Source of the DNA: an uncultured Planctomycetaceae bacterium
GTDB taxonomy: Bacteria; Planctomycetota; Planctomycetia; Planctomycetales; Planctomycetaceae
DNA length: 64,000 nt
Assembly (NCBI GenBank): GCA_943787265.1
Contig: CALSLT010000007.1
Span: 124,001-188,000, forward strand
Direction: 5' to 3'
Shown: positions 17,209-26,312 of the stretch, one piece after another
How the letters are laid out: each line of letters begins with the position of its first letter
Numbering within the stretch: the first letter of the stretch is position 1
Translations under genes and position numbers: made by a program
The notes under the pieces: model-generated
Seen by the model: the letters and a program-made list of their open reading frames with translations, nothing else
What the model was told of the DNA's origin: nothing
Database searches by the model: none

Positions 17209-17377
17209 AGTCGCAGTGGCGGAACCGACGTGCGGTGCCTGAATTCAACCATGCCAAAGCGGACGTTGTTCGCGCATCCAGTTACGAGACCGTAGCAAAA
17301 GAAGGTCACATCTGGTGCACTGACCTACTCGCCACTTGCCCCGGTGAACGTGTGAGGGACGCAAGAAATCGTTGGCG

Positions 17378-17596
17378 ATGCACAAGACGCAGGTTCTAAA
17401 CGACGAAGCCACCACAGTTACGACGACAGTCCGAAACGCTTCCCCAAAGCAGCCAGAAGACGACGTCAATTCAGCCGATGATCCACCTGCCGCAAGCGAT
17501 TTCGCTGCGGCGATGCAGATGATTGCCAGTTTTACGCTGAACGATGCGGAGAAAGCTGAGGCTATTCGTCGATTGCTTGCCGAACGTGACGCCTGA
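17378..17596 (+). CDS. Small acidic hypothetical protein
   Basis: A 72-residue frame from the ATG at 17378 (MHKTQVLNDEATT). A TTG at 17372 is an alternative and neither has a strong ribosome-binding site. The C-terminal 30 residues look like a helical unit (ASDFAAAMQMIASFTLNDAEKAEAIRRLLAERDA in two parts: the hydrophobic ASDFAAAMQMIASF followed by NDAEKAEAIRRLL). I have the impression that such short frames recur near insertion sequences in planctomycetes, but this cannot be checked here. It stands about 370 bases before the IS110 transposase. Confidence 0.4.
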   Translation: MHKTQVLNDEATTVTTTVRNASPKQPEDDVNSADDPPAASDFAAAMQMIASFTLNDAEKAEAIRRLLAERDA

Positions 17597-17909
17597 TTCA
17601 GAAATTTCGATTTCGGAGTGGTCGCGTCGAAGCCCCGGGGGATGCCCTCTTTTGATTCTGATGACGAATTAGGGTACCTACGCACGGAGAAGTTTTTAAC
17701 TTTGAGAAATTGCCTATCACCACAAGAAAACAACGACCGTCGAAACTTGAATTGCGTGTAAGTCTGCGGCGCAGCTGCCTCCGGTATTGCCGACCGATGC
17801 TGCGAAAGTTGACGACAGCCGGGAGTGAAGAGGCCATTGATTGCGTGGTCAATCTGATTACATCAGTAGCATGCATCTCCCATAAAGAATCCATGAAAGC
17901 CGCGTGCTT

Positions 17910-17931
17910 GCGGGAGTGGATACTCTCCCGC
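17910..17931 (+). other. Hairpin upstream of IS110 transposase
   Basis: GCGGGAG at 17910-17916 and CTCCCGC at 17925-17931 form a perfect 7-bp stem with an 8-base loop, 38 bases before the transposase start. It could belong to a bridge RNA or attenuate transposase translation. Confidence 0.45.
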
Positions 17932-17969
17932 TGTTGAATATCGACCTTTTTTCAAAGGAGCACACGGCG

Positions 17970-19025
17970 ATGAAGATTCTTTCAGTGGACCTGGGAAAGT
18001 TCAAGAGCGTTTCGTGCCTTTATCAGAAGGATGCGGATCACGGGGATTCGGCGGAGTTCCAGACGGTGGTGACCGATCGTGATTTGTTTCGACAGTTGAT
18101 TGCAAAGTCGTCGGCCGACGTTGTCGTCTTCGAAACATGCACGGTGGCCGGTTGGCTGGCAGACCTGTGCGAGGAACTGGACGCTCCGTTTCTGGTTGCC
18201 AATCCTAATGGCGAGGCATGGCGGTGGTCTCGGATCAAGCGGAAGACGGACCGCGACGATGCGTTGAAGCTGGCTCGGATGACGGCGATGAACGAACTGC
18301 CGACAGTACATGTGCCTTCACGCGGTGTACGAGCGAAGCGATCGTTGCTGAAGTTTCGAGAAATCATCGTGCGTAATCGAGTCGCTGTTCAGAACGAGAT
18401 TCGAGCGTTGTGGCAGGCTCAAGGGCTACCGCAACTGCCTTCCGGAGCGAGCCTGTGGACGGTCGCGGGAATCGAGCTACTGCAAAGTCACGCTCGCCCA
18501 TTATCAGAGTGTGGTTCCGAGGATTTCTGGCGTGGTCAGTTACAATTGCTGCTTGCTTCGTACGAACACTCGGTGGGGCAGGAGAAGGATGTCGACAGAA
18601 AGCTGGAACAACTGGCTCGGAAGAACGAAGACATTCAGCGGTTGATGACAATCCCTGGCGTCGGTCGCTGCACGGCCGAAGTAGTGTGTGCGTGGATCGA
18701 CGATCCGAAACGATTTAACAACGGCCGGGAAGTGTCGTCCTACGCGGGCCTGGTGCCGGTACAGTATCAGTCGGGCGAAAGTGATCGTCGTGGCCGTATC
18801 ACCAAACGTGGGTCAAAGCTGCTCAGAAAGCGGCTCGTCGAATGCACGTGGTTATTACTGAGGTACAACCCGTGGGCTCAACAACTGGTGCAGCAAATAT
18901 CGCGAGGGCAGAAGACCCGAAAGAAGCAGGCGATCGTCGCAGTGGCGAGGCGGTTACTTGTCCGCTGCTGGGCAATGCTGCGTGACGGAACGAACTGGGA
19001 ACCGCCAGTCACTAAACCCGCCTGA
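17970..19025 (+). CDS. IS110-family transposase (DEDD recombinase)
   Basis: A 351-residue transposase. The ATG at 17970 has AAAGGAG 9 bases upstream; an earlier in-frame start at 17904 has no such site. The N-terminal RuvC-like DEDD domain shows MKILSVDLGKFKSVS (first Asp), VVVFETCTVAGWLADL (Glu) and KRKTDRDDALKLARM (Asp pair). The C-terminal transposase_20 domain shows LMTIPGVGRCTAEVV, then VSSYAGLVPVQYQSG and GRITKRGSKLLRKRLVE, with the serine expected to attack DNA in SSYAG. The length is within the usual 300-420 range and no frameshift is seen, so the element may be active. Confidence 0.9.
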   Translation: MKILSVDLGKFKSVSCLYQKDADHGDSAEFQTVVTDRDLFRQLIAKSSADVVVFETCTVAGWLADLCEELDAPFLVANPNGEAWRWSRIKRKTDRDDALKLARMTAMNELPTVHVPSRGVRAKRSLLKFREIIVRNRVAVQNEIRALWQAQGLPQLPSGASLWTVAGIELLQSHARPLSECGSEDFWRGQLQLLLASYEHSVGQEKDVDRKLEQLARKNEDIQRLMTIPGVGRCTAEVVCAWIDDPKRFNNGREVSSYAGLVPVQYQSGESDRRGRITKRGSKLLRKRLVECTWLLLRYNPWAQQLVQQISRGQKTRKKQAIVAVARRLLVRCWAMLRDGTNWEPPVTKPA

Positions 19026-19470
19026 AAGTAATAACGAACATCCAACAACGATTGAGACTACTGGCGACTGCTGGATCGGAACTTCCCTGATGAGCGGAAT
19101 TCATGACCACGTAAACTCGAATTGTGGGCGACGCTGAACCGTACCGGTTCGCAAGCGTGTTCTAACGAATGAGTCGCGTGGCGTATTCGGATGAATGAGA
19201 CCGTGGCCTTTAGAAACCAACCGGCCCGGACACCTCGAATAGTCGATTGAAGATTCCGCTTCCAGATACTCGTAAGCGTCTCAACTAACAGCAGAACCGC
19301 GTTCTATCGACTGCGGCTGAGGGGAAGCTCTGCGAGCCCTCAGCCTACGCCGAAAGAACGCTCCAGAGGAAACTCACACCATGACCTGAAACAACCACAA
19401 AAACTGAGCAATTCAAACTTGAAAAGCACACGGCTTCATAGTCAACCTACAATCGGTCGATCCGACCGGG
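19026..19470 (+). ncRNA. Structured non-coding flank of IS110 element (candidate bridge RNA)
   Basis: A 445-base stretch with no convincing gene. At 19315-19345 it has GGCTGAGG paired with CCTCAGCC, with an inner GCTC/GAGC stem closed by a three-base loop, giving a 12-bp bulged hairpin. Position and structure would suit the RNA encoded in a non-coding end of IS110/IS1111 elements, but which end carries it in this subfamily is unknown, and guide loops cannot be assigned without the target site. Confidence 0.3.
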
Positions 19471-19477
19471 GGCGATT

Positions 19478-19771
19478 TTAGGCTTTTAATTTGTGAGGCC
19501 GGTCGCGATCTCGCCACCACAGTGGACAATGGTCGAATTGAGGAGTCCCACTGTTACCGGTCGATGACGAGCGGGGCCGAAGGCTGGTCGGTCTTTGCGC
19601 AGATCGCAGGAAGGGCTGTGCCGATGCTTCCGTGATTGTCACTGGATTGAAAGTGCTGTACTTCACGTCGTTCGAGTTCTCCGTTTCGTCGAGCCAGTAC
19701 CACTTCGGCCCTGTTATACGTCCCGTCGGCCCGAAATCGTGCTCAAGACTCCAAGAGCAAACAACTTGCAA
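19478..19771 (-). CDS. Doubtful small ORF or gene fragment
   Basis: A 97-codon frame containing FGPTGRITGPKWYWLDETEN followed by SNDVKYSTFNP, which looks like protein-coding sequence, but its last 40 residues are basic and low quality (RPRSSSTGNSG, WWRDRDRPHKLKA). No start with a ribosome-binding site is visible. It may be the tail of a gene cut by insertion-element activity. I do not recognise a family. The remaining sequence from 19772 to 19847 holds nothing identifiable. Confidence 0.25.
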   Translation of the reverse strand: MQVVCSWSLEHDFGPTGRITGPKWYWLDETENSNDVKYSTFNPVTITEASAQPFLRSAQRPTSLRPRSSSTGNSGTPQFDHCPLWWRDRDRPHKLKA

Positions 19772-19847
19772 ACCGTTTCAGTTATTTTACCTCACGAGGC
19801 GATTGCGCTCTTGTGATGCTCATCGGCGACTGAATCGCCGAAATGTC

Positions 19848-21491
19848 TCACAGAGACTGTGGGGCCTCGGCTGCCGCTAAAACTTCTTCGGCGGCGCGAA
19901 TGCCGTGATAAAAAGCTTCCTCGAATAGCGCGACGCCACTTAGGTCGGTATGGGCGAAGTGGATGCCTCTGTGGGGTTTGATAGCCTCGTGGCGAGCTCC
20001 GCCCCAGACGAATCCAGGCCGAGGCCGAATCATCGCGTGCCCCCAACGCATTACGTCGAGCCGTTCCACCAAACCACGCAGATCGGGGTGCGCACGCTCA
20101 AGATCGCTCAACGCGATCTCGGCCCAACCGTCTCGGTCAACCTCCATCAACCTGCGCCGTTCCTGTTTCGGGTGTTCGCCGTCCAAAGGGTAGTAGTACG
20201 TCAACACGGTCGGACCAGCGTTCCGCTCAAGTTGATGTGTTGCGACCACATAGCCCAGCGAAGGACTATCATACAAGATGTTGTCCCAACAAAGAGGCAC
20301 GCTGCTGGCGCGAGGGTGCTCCCGAAGGTGCAGATTGGCCACCATCCATGATCCGTACTCGAACTTGTCTATGAATGGTGGAGCGTTCTTGTCGTATCGG
20401 AGTAGGTAAGGTCGGAGGAATTGTGGTGCGGCGAAAACGACATGGTCAGCATGGAAACGGTGCGCGGACTTGGCGTCATGCTTGACGGCGACCACGTCGA
20501 TTCCACCATCCGCAAGTGGAGTGATCTCGGTGACCGCCATACCAAGGCGAACGTCGGCCTTCTGACCTGCTAGCTTGTGGAGATGGGCGATGATGTGCCC
20601 GTTGCCCTCGGGCCAGGTGATCAGCGACTGCGATTCGTCTCCGGGGCGGCGGATCCGCGAGGCAAAGTAGAACAGGCCGGCCCAAGCACTGGTCTGCTCA
20701 ACGGTCATGCCGTAATCATCCCGACAACAGTAGTTGACAAACCATCGCAGCCGGGACGAATTCAGGCCATGTCGACTCATCCAATCGCTCATGGTTATCT
20801 GGTCGAGCTGGGTGACCTCCGGATCATCCGAACCCGTGAGCAACGGCAAGGTAAAGGCGCGGCGGCCACTGCCGTCTCGCCAGGCGACCCAGTCGTCGAT
20901 ATGCCGATTGAAGGCTTGAAACTGAGCGCGATCAGCAGCACTGGAGCCTGAATGCGGAAAGTGCCCTTCTTGCCAGCGTCCTTGAAAGAACAGTCGCTCG
21001 GTCGGTTGACGGCAGAGGAATTGTTCGGCCACGACCGGCTCGTCGAACGCGTCAAAACCTTCCAGCACGTTCATCTCATCAAGCAATTTTAGTAATGAGT
21101 GATTCTCCTTAAGTGGAACGGGCAGATAGTGTGCGCCCCAGGGATAGGCGACGACTTCCGAACGTCCACTGCGCGAAGTTCCGCCCGGTGCGTGTTCGAG
21201 TTCCAGAAGTACAATATCGTCCCATCCACTCTGCAAGAGCCTTCGTGCCGCGGAATAACCAGCCACCCCACCACCGACGATGACGACACGATGCCGTGTC
21301 CAGTGATCTCTTGAAGGGGTAATCCGCAGTCCGTCGCGCAAGCGGTGCCCGATGTTCGATGACGAGCCGACCAACTCACCCGGAGGGAGTTCGGCTACAT
21401 CGGTCGTTTGCCCACAGCCCGCAATAGTCGCGGCAGGCAAGCCAAGAAATGTCGCCAGAAGTTCGCGTCGCGTGTAATCGCGCAAACCCAC
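19848..21491 (-). CDS. Tat-exported FAD-dependent oxidoreductase (amine-oxidase-like)
   Basis: A 547-residue flavoprotein with a GTG start. RDYTRRELLATFLGLPAATIAGC is a twin-arginine signal ending in a lipobox, so the enzyme is probably a Tat-exported lipoprotein. The FAD-binding motif VVIVGGGVAGYSAARRLL (~residues 70-87) is followed by LLELEHAPGGTSRSG, and the C-terminal FAD motif is GIHFAHTDLSGVALFEEAFYHGIRAAEEVL. This is the architecture of flavin monoamine/polyamine oxidases. It is the last gene of a minus-strand cluster with a spermidine-synthase homologue, so a role in periplasmic polyamine oxidation is plausible; substrate is inferred from context only. Confidence 0.82.
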   Translation of the reverse strand: MGLRDYTRRELLATFLGLPAATIAGCGQTTDVAELPPGELVGSSSNIGHRLRDGLRITPSRDHWTRHRVVIVGGGVAGYSAARRLLQSGWDDIVLLELEHAPGGTSRSGRSEVVAYPWGAHYLPVPLKENHSLLKLLDEMNVLEGFDAFDEPVVAEQFLCRQPTERLFFQGRWQEGHFPHSGSSAADRAQFQAFNRHIDDWVAWRDGSGRRAFTLPLLTGSDDPEVTQLDQITMSDWMSRHGLNSSRLRWFVNYCCRDDYGMTVEQTSAWAGLFYFASRIRRPGDESQSLITWPEGNGHIIAHLHKLAGQKADVRLGMAVTEITPLADGGIDVVAVKHDAKSAHRFHADHVVFAAPQFLRPYLLRYDKNAPPFIDKFEYGSWMVANLHLREHPRASSVPLCWDNILYDSPSLGYVVATHQLERNAGPTVLTYYYPLDGEHPKQERRRLMEVDRDGWAEIALSDLERAHPDLRGLVERLDVMRWGHAMIRPRPGFVWGGARHEAIKPHRGIHFAHTDLSGVALFEEAFYHGIRAAEEVLAAAEAPQSL

Positions 21492-21633
21492 CTCGCAATT
21501 CTAACAGAACAACGTGGTTCGACGGCCGCTATGCGATGACATTTCAGCTCCACCCGTCGTGTTGATTCCAAACCCTAGCGGCAGCCCACGATGACTCGGA
21601 AAAACAGCTGACGTTTGCCGGTCCATCGCGATC

Positions 21634-23340
21634 TTATCTAAAACCGCGTTCGTAGTAAGCCAGAATTACCGGTCGAAACTTCGTATTGGGGCGAACGTCC
21701 TCGTCTACCCTCAGTACATTCCTTCCGAACACAAACGCCGATCGGACGACCTCGGCCGATACGAATTCGGTGTTGACAAGAAGCGGATCGGTACGCGGCA
21801 ACCGCTCACGCATCTCAGCTTCACTCGCTCCGCCTTGCCACGCCAAATACCAACCCCAGTCGCCGAAACTCGGCACGTGAGCGTGATAAGGGAGCTTGCT
21901 GAAGCCGGCCGCCGATAGCGTCTCGCCAATACACGAGAACACGAGTTTCGCTCGCAGTGGGCTGGTCGACTGGACAGCAATAGCACCGTCCGGCGCGAGA
22001 TGCTGTCGCACCTTTTGAAAGAACTCGACGGAAAACAGCTTGGCCAACTCGATGCTACGAGGATCTGGAAAGTCGACAATCACAACGTCGTAAGTTCCCT
22101 CCACCTCGCGAACAAAGAGATCCGCGTCGATCGTCAAGACTTGCACGTCGGCCAACTCGTACTGCCGGTCGTCCTTCAGCCAATCGCCGTATGCATGGCC
22201 GCTGATCGTGATCTTCTCCCCACCAATAACGCCGTGACCAATCGTGGAGCTGACTCGGGCATCGTGAAACGATGCGCGGTTGAGCCGAATCATTTCCGGG
22301 TGTTCCGAAGCCATCCGGATCATGCCACGGTCGATGTCGATGAGAGTCACCTCGCGCACGTCCCCATAGCGCAACACCTCGCGCAATGCCAAGCCATCGC
22401 CACCACCCAGAATCAGCACCCGGTTTCGCCGCGGTACTACGCTCATCGGCACGTGGACCAGCAATTCATGGTAGATCTTCTCATCATCCGACGAGAACTG
22501 AAGGTGGCCATCGATATAGAGCCGCGTTCGCTGCCGCCGTTGCGTGAGCACGAGATGTTGGTACTTTGTCGTTTCGCTGTGGACGATCGGATCGGCAAAG
22601 CAACGCTGCTCCAGACGCACCATCCAACCATTCGAGCTATACATAACGAATACAAGGCCGATGATCGCCGCACTGCACCCGCCTGCCAACCAATAGCGGC
22701 GGGCCACGAGCGGCCAAAAGTAGACCAAACCGGCCGCTGCTACGATTGCATTCGCGAGCCCCAACAAAAGGCTAATTCTCTCCACCGAAAACCGTGTTAG
22801 CAAGACGTACACGAATAAGAGAGAACCCAGTAGCGAACCGACGTAGTCCATCGTAAGGATCGACGCGATGTTGCGGCTGAGGTTGCGACTGAACTCTGCA
22901 TTGATGCGAATCAAGAGCGGAACTTCAAAGCCGATCAACACCCCTATCGCCAGGGCGAAGCTGTACATCACGAGATGAAAACTGTCGGCAAACGCGAACG
23001 TCGTGTAGATGACCAGAGTGCTGATGCCGCCGAGGAACGCCAATAGAAGTTCGATGAACAGAAACTTATCAAGCAAACTCGCGACCAAGCGTTGCTGCAA
23101 TGTAGCGCCAATTCCCATAGCGAACATCATTAACCCGATGATCACAAAAATCTGCTCGCGGGAACTGCCCATCAGGTTGTTACCGAGCACCCCCAGCGTG
23201 TATTCGTAGATCATCCCACAGGCGCCGGTAACCAACATCGACAGAGCTAGGACAATATGCGCGAACCGCATTCGCAGCGGAGCGGGTTCTTGGATTTCAC
23301 CGGTCAACTGTTCCATCTTCCTAGCCAGACCGTCGTACAA
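21634..23340 (-). CDS. Membrane-bound spermidine synthase homologue
   Basis: A 568-residue protein. Residues ~25-235 contain about seven membrane helices (LALSMLVTGACGMIYEYTLG, then LLLAFLGGISTLVIY and others). The remainder is a SpeE-type aminopropyltransferase fold: LYIDGHLQFSSDDEKIYHELL, VLILGGGDGLALREVLRYG (SAM-type binding loop), VTLIDIDRGMI and VVIVDFPDPRS with the D-F-P-D acid cluster typical of the family. This matches COG4262, predicted spermidine synthases with an N-terminal membrane domain. In similar clusters it is accompanied by an AdoMet decarboxylase gene, but none is present here, so decarboxylated AdoMet must come from elsewhere or the substrate differs. Confidence 0.85.
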   Translation of the reverse strand: MYDGLARKMEQLTGEIQEPAPLRMRFAHIVLALSMLVTGACGMIYEYTLGVLGNNLMGSSREQIFVIIGLMMFAMGIGATLQQRLVASLLDKFLFIELLLAFLGGISTLVIYTTFAFADSFHLVMYSFALAIGVLIGFEVPLLIRINAEFSRNLSRNIASILTMDYVGSLLGSLLFVYVLLTRFSVERISLLLGLANAIVAAAGLVYFWPLVARRYWLAGGCSAAIIGLVFVMYSSNGWMVRLEQRCFADPIVHSETTKYQHLVLTQRRQRTRLYIDGHLQFSSDDEKIYHELLVHVPMSVVPRRNRVLILGGGDGLALREVLRYGDVREVTLIDIDRGMIRMASEHPEMIRLNRASFHDARVSSTIGHGVIGGEKITISGHAYGDWLKDDRQYELADVQVLTIDADLFVREVEGTYDVVIVDFPDPRSIELAKLFSVEFFQKVRQHLAPDGAIAVQSTSPLRAKLVFSCIGETLSAAGFSKLPYHAHVPSFGDWGWYLAWQGGASEAEMRERLPRTDPLLVNTEFVSAEVVRSAFVFGRNVLRVDEDVRPNTKFRPVILAYYERGFR

Positions 23341-23361
23341 GGGGACCCTGGCGGAACTAAG

Positions 23362-24237
23362 TCAGACTACAAAAAAGATAATCGCCGCGATTCCGGTTGC
23401 CACAGTACCTTCGATCCACGCCGCGTTGAGGTTCTTGTCAGTGGCGATTTCGTGTTGGATGGTTGTCCCCGGCAGGAACAACGCATCGGTAACCTTGCGG
23501 AGGATCATGAGCATGACAAAGCCCATCGCCACATCGATGACGAACCAAGTCAGTGTCTCGCTCCAACTCTCGATATCCCCAGCAACAGCTCTCAGCACAA
23601 TAATGCCCATCGCCAGCATGCTGAACCCGAGGGCAGCGCCCGCGGCAACGTTGTCTTGTTCAATCTCCGCATGGATGTCGTATCGGGTCATCCACTGATA
23701 GAACCAACCGAACGCGACCAGAGCCATCTGTCCCAAGACAAAAAACACGATGGCCGATATCGGTCCCGCCCACCACTCCGGCCCAGACTCGCCGTGTATC
23801 GCGCCCGCCACAATCAACGCCGTAGCGATCAGGCAACCACATTCCACCGCGCCTGTGCCGACATTACGATCCTCGATGATCTCCTTGACGCTACTAAACT
23901 GGTGGAGCACGAGTCTGTCGACGACCCAGCGGCCGATGTTCAGGAACAGGATGCCGCCAATCGCATAGGCAAAGTCGACGGCCATCATGCTGGCGATTTC
24001 AACCGACGACAGCAGCTCCTCCGGGTCCGGTCCGATCACGGCGCCCAGGTAGATGATCACAACGCCCGCGAAGTAACCGACAAGCACCAGTCCGACGGCT
24101 GGGTTGTCCTTAACGGTCAACTCGGACCGCAGGCTGAACGGCGTCATCAGGTCCGCTGCAATTTTGGCCACCAGCAAAACGATGATGCCCATCACGACAT
24201 ATGCCGTACCGATTCCGATCAGTTGAACCATTTCCAT
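23362..24237 (-). CDS. DUF350 membrane protein, two DUF350 units
   Basis: A 291-residue integral membrane protein with about eight hydrophobic helices arranged as two similar halves of four, as expected for two fused DUF350 (YjfL-type) units. Small motifs repeat in each half (VGYFAGVVIIYLGAV in the first; LGFSMLAMGIIVLRAVAG in the second). DUF350 proteins travel with PspA-like, DUF4178 and polyamine genes and are thought to take part in envelope stress, but no activity has been established. It lies 21 bases upstream of the spermidine-synthase homologue. Confidence 0.82.
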   Translation of the reverse strand: MEMVQLIGIGTAYVVMGIIVLLVAKIAADLMTPFSLRSELTVKDNPAVGLVLVGYFAGVVIIYLGAVIGPDPEELLSSVEIASMMAVDFAYAIGGILFLNIGRWVVDRLVLHQFSSVKEIIEDRNVGTGAVECGCLIATALIVAGAIHGESGPEWWAGPISAIVFFVLGQMALVAFGWFYQWMTRYDIHAEIEQDNVAAGAALGFSMLAMGIIVLRAVAGDIESWSETLTWFVIDVAMGFVMLMILRKVTDALFLPGTTIQHEIATDKNLNAAWIEGTVATGIAAIIFFVV

Positions 24238-24260
24238 GCTTCACTCATTCCTTGCTGGAA

Positions 24261-25781
24261 TCACTTGCCACCAAAACTGGATCGGCTACCGCTGCTGCGT
24301 GAGGAAGAAGATCGATACGAAGAGCTGCTGCGCGATGCTGACGTGCTCCGTGACGAAGAAGCGCTCGCCTTCGGAGCGTAGCGAGACCCACGATATGTTC
24401 CACCAGATTTGGCGTATTGCGTGTTCTTGAATCCATTGGAGGAAACGAAACGGCTGGATGAGTAGTTCTGCTTTGTGACGGAACCATTGCTGCCATAGAG
24501 CGGAGCGCCCAGACTGTTACTACCATAATAGGTCTGACCGGACCGACGATTGGAATCATAGGAGTCGTACATCGGACCAGTAATCGGTGAGTAGCTGCTT
24601 CCCCAGTGGTGAGAACGCATCCGATAGTAGGGGCGGTAGTAATACCAATGGTAGTAGCCGCCGTGGTGTCGCCAGTATCCATAGTGGTTGCGATGTTGTT
24701 GGACGGGCGCGATATATGCGTATCCAGGGGGCTGGACGAGCGACGTTGCTTCATGATCGAACTTGCCAGCCGGCTTGTGCTGCACAGACATGCCCAGCTT
24801 GTCCTTCATCGACTCGTAAACCCGCTTGTCCACTGTCTGCCAAGCCGGCTCACTCTGAACGAGCTTCGCGGCTTCGGCTTCGTCCTCTTTCCCTTCGGGG
24901 AGGATGACCACGCGGGTGCGCGTCGTCTGGAACTTCTGACGGAACGTCACTAGTTGGCCTTCCTGGATTTCCATGTCGACGATGATTTTGTCCCACACCC
25001 AGTAAAGCTGGTCGATCAACGCGGTCATCTGCTTTTCGGAGCTCTGCAGTGAGCCACGAGTTTTGTGCAGTCGGGTGGCGACGGTCAACAAGGCGACAAC
25101 GTCCTTCCCCGTCGGCTCGCCGGCGCGCGCGCGCTGACGAGGTTCCTCCGTTTGCTTCCACAGCGTCTCGGCGGATCGCTCGTCCGATAGAAACAACGCC
25201 AGCCGCCGGTTCAGATCGACCGCCTTCTCCGGCCAATCGACGATCGCTTTCTCGACAAGGGCTTCGACCGGTGCGAGATTGATACTTTGTACGGCGTCGT
25301 AGTCCGCCTGCAACTCCGGGAGTTTGCTGGCCAGTTCTTTCTGAAAGTCGGTCAGCTTGCGAACGGTTTGCTGGATCTCTGCCGCTTTCGCAAGTGCACT
25401 CTGTCGCGCCCTTGCCAGGGCCTGGATTTGGTCCTCAACTTGTGACGCCGTGTCTTTCTTGTTGGCTTCCAACAACGCGGTCAGTTTGTCGCGTGCAGCA
25501 GCGACTTTTCGTATGTCCTTGCCGGCGGTTTCCAGTTGTTCGTTCCACGATTGACCCGTCTGTTCGGCGGCAAAAAGGGCCGGGTTGTCCGCAACGGCCG
25601 AATCGATCTCCTTGCGGGCAGCGGAAAATTGGATTTCGGCGTCGGCAAAGTTCTTAATCTCCGCGGAGGCTCTTGCCTTGAGTTCGCTTCCCAATCCACC
25701 GGCAAGAAATCCGATGAATAAGATTCCGGCAACCAACAAAGCGACCAGCCCGACCAGGAAGCCGATGAGTTTACTATCCAT
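24261..25781 (-). CDS. Membrane-anchored coiled-coil protein with Ser/Tyr/Gly-rich tail
   Basis: A 506-residue protein. One membrane helix (FLVGLVALLVAGILFIGFLAGG, residues ~8-29) is followed by a long helical, coiled-coil-like region (~30-250). A short globular part comes next (TRVVILPEGKEDEAEAAKLVQ), then a Tyr/His/Gly-rich stretch (NHYGYWRHHGGYYHWYYY) and a Ser/Arg-rich end. The C-terminus SGSRSSFGGK is flexible. It occupies the position that a PspA-like or DUF1190/YjfM-type protein has in related DUF350-DUF4178 clusters, but homology cannot be claimed from sequence inspection. The 23-base gap to the DUF350 gene suggests one operon. Confidence 0.65.
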   Translation of the reverse strand: MDSKLIGFLVGLVALLVAGILFIGFLAGGLGSELKARASAEIKNFADAEIQFSAARKEIDSAVADNPALFAAEQTGQSWNEQLETAGKDIRKVAAARDKLTALLEANKKDTASQVEDQIQALARARQSALAKAAEIQQTVRKLTDFQKELASKLPELQADYDAVQSINLAPVEALVEKAIVDWPEKAVDLNRRLALFLSDERSAETLWKQTEEPRQRARAGEPTGKDVVALLTVATRLHKTRGSLQSSEKQMTALIDQLYWVWDKIIVDMEIQEGQLVTFRQKFQTTRTRVVILPEGKEDEAEAAKLVQSEPAWQTVDKRVYESMKDKLGMSVQHKPAGKFDHEATSLVQPPGYAYIAPVQQHRNHYGYWRHHGGYYHWYYYRPYYRMRSHHWGSSYSPITGPMYDSYDSNRRSGQTYYGSNSLGAPLYGSNGSVTKQNYSSSRFVSSNGFKNTQYAKSGGTYRGSRYAPKASASSSRSTSASRSSSSYRSSSSRSSGSRSSFGGK

Positions 25782-25790
25782 AATCCATCC

Positions 25791-26294
25791 TTAGTTACGT
25801 GAGATCTGGACACGCTCTGCATCGACCAGTTGCACCAGGCAGACTTCAAAAGGTTCGTCTTCTCGTTTCTCGACACAGATAATCCTTCGTCCCCCCTGCT
25901 CGACGAAGTCCCAGCTGTAATACCGGTCGCCGTCCGTAGAGCCACTCTCGCGACAGGTAACTTCGCCGCTCGACATAAACTCCCACAGCGAGCCGTCGAA
26001 TTGGAGAGGCTCGGCAGCGTCTTCCTCGTCGTAGCGAACTAAATCTTCCTCTGTGAGGTCCAAGTCATTCAATGTGACGACACGATCTCGGAGAACAACG
26101 CCAACTTCACCGTTCTGGAACGATTCGACGCACACTTCGCGACCGAGGTAGCGACCGTAGTACTCAGTCCAGTTCTCTTCGTCGCAGTGGTATTCTCCGC
26201 GTCCCTCGATGCTAAAGCTGAGGTCACCTTGGTTATCACCCGCGCCCAACACGCGCATCCAATCCCCTTTGCGGGCGGTGTCGTAGCTAGGCAT
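25791..26294 (-). CDS. DUF4178-type protein
   Basis: A 167-residue soluble, beta-rich and acidic protein. The pattern GDWMRVLGAG...FSIEGRGEYHCDEENWTEYYGRYL and RYYSWDFVEQGGRRIICVEKREDE resembles DUF4178, in which a W/E/Y-rich core is followed by a second strand set. DUF4178 genes are regular companions of DUF350 and spermidine-synthase homologues. It is the first clear gene of the cluster and is 9 bases before the coiled-coil gene. Role unknown. Confidence 0.7.
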   Translation of the reverse strand: MPSYDTARKGDWMRVLGAGDNQGDLSFSIEGRGEYHCDEENWTEYYGRYLGREVCVESFQNGEVGVVLRDRVVTLNDLDLTEEDLVRYDEEDAAEPLQFDGSLWEFMSSGEVTCRESGSTDGDRYYSWDFVEQGGRRIICVEKREDEPFEVCLVQLVDAERVQISRN

Positions 26295-26312
26295 GGCGAT
26301 CGATCCTCATTG

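Larger units (their letters stand above)
17640..19470 (+). mobile_element. IS110-family insertion element, boundaries approximate
   Basis: One transposase gene with about 330 bases of non-coding sequence before it and about 430 after it. Neither inverted terminal repeats nor target duplications are expected in this family, so the ends cannot be fixed by eye; those given are only the limits of unexplained sequence. Both flanks contain strong hairpins. IS110-family elements are known to express a bridge RNA from a non-coding end that pairs with target and donor DNA, and one of these flanks probably does the same here. Confidence 0.4.

Noticed and set aside
23257..24381. 374-codon plus-strand ORF
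   Set aside because: Hydrophilic mirror of the DUF350 membrane protein; no family features.
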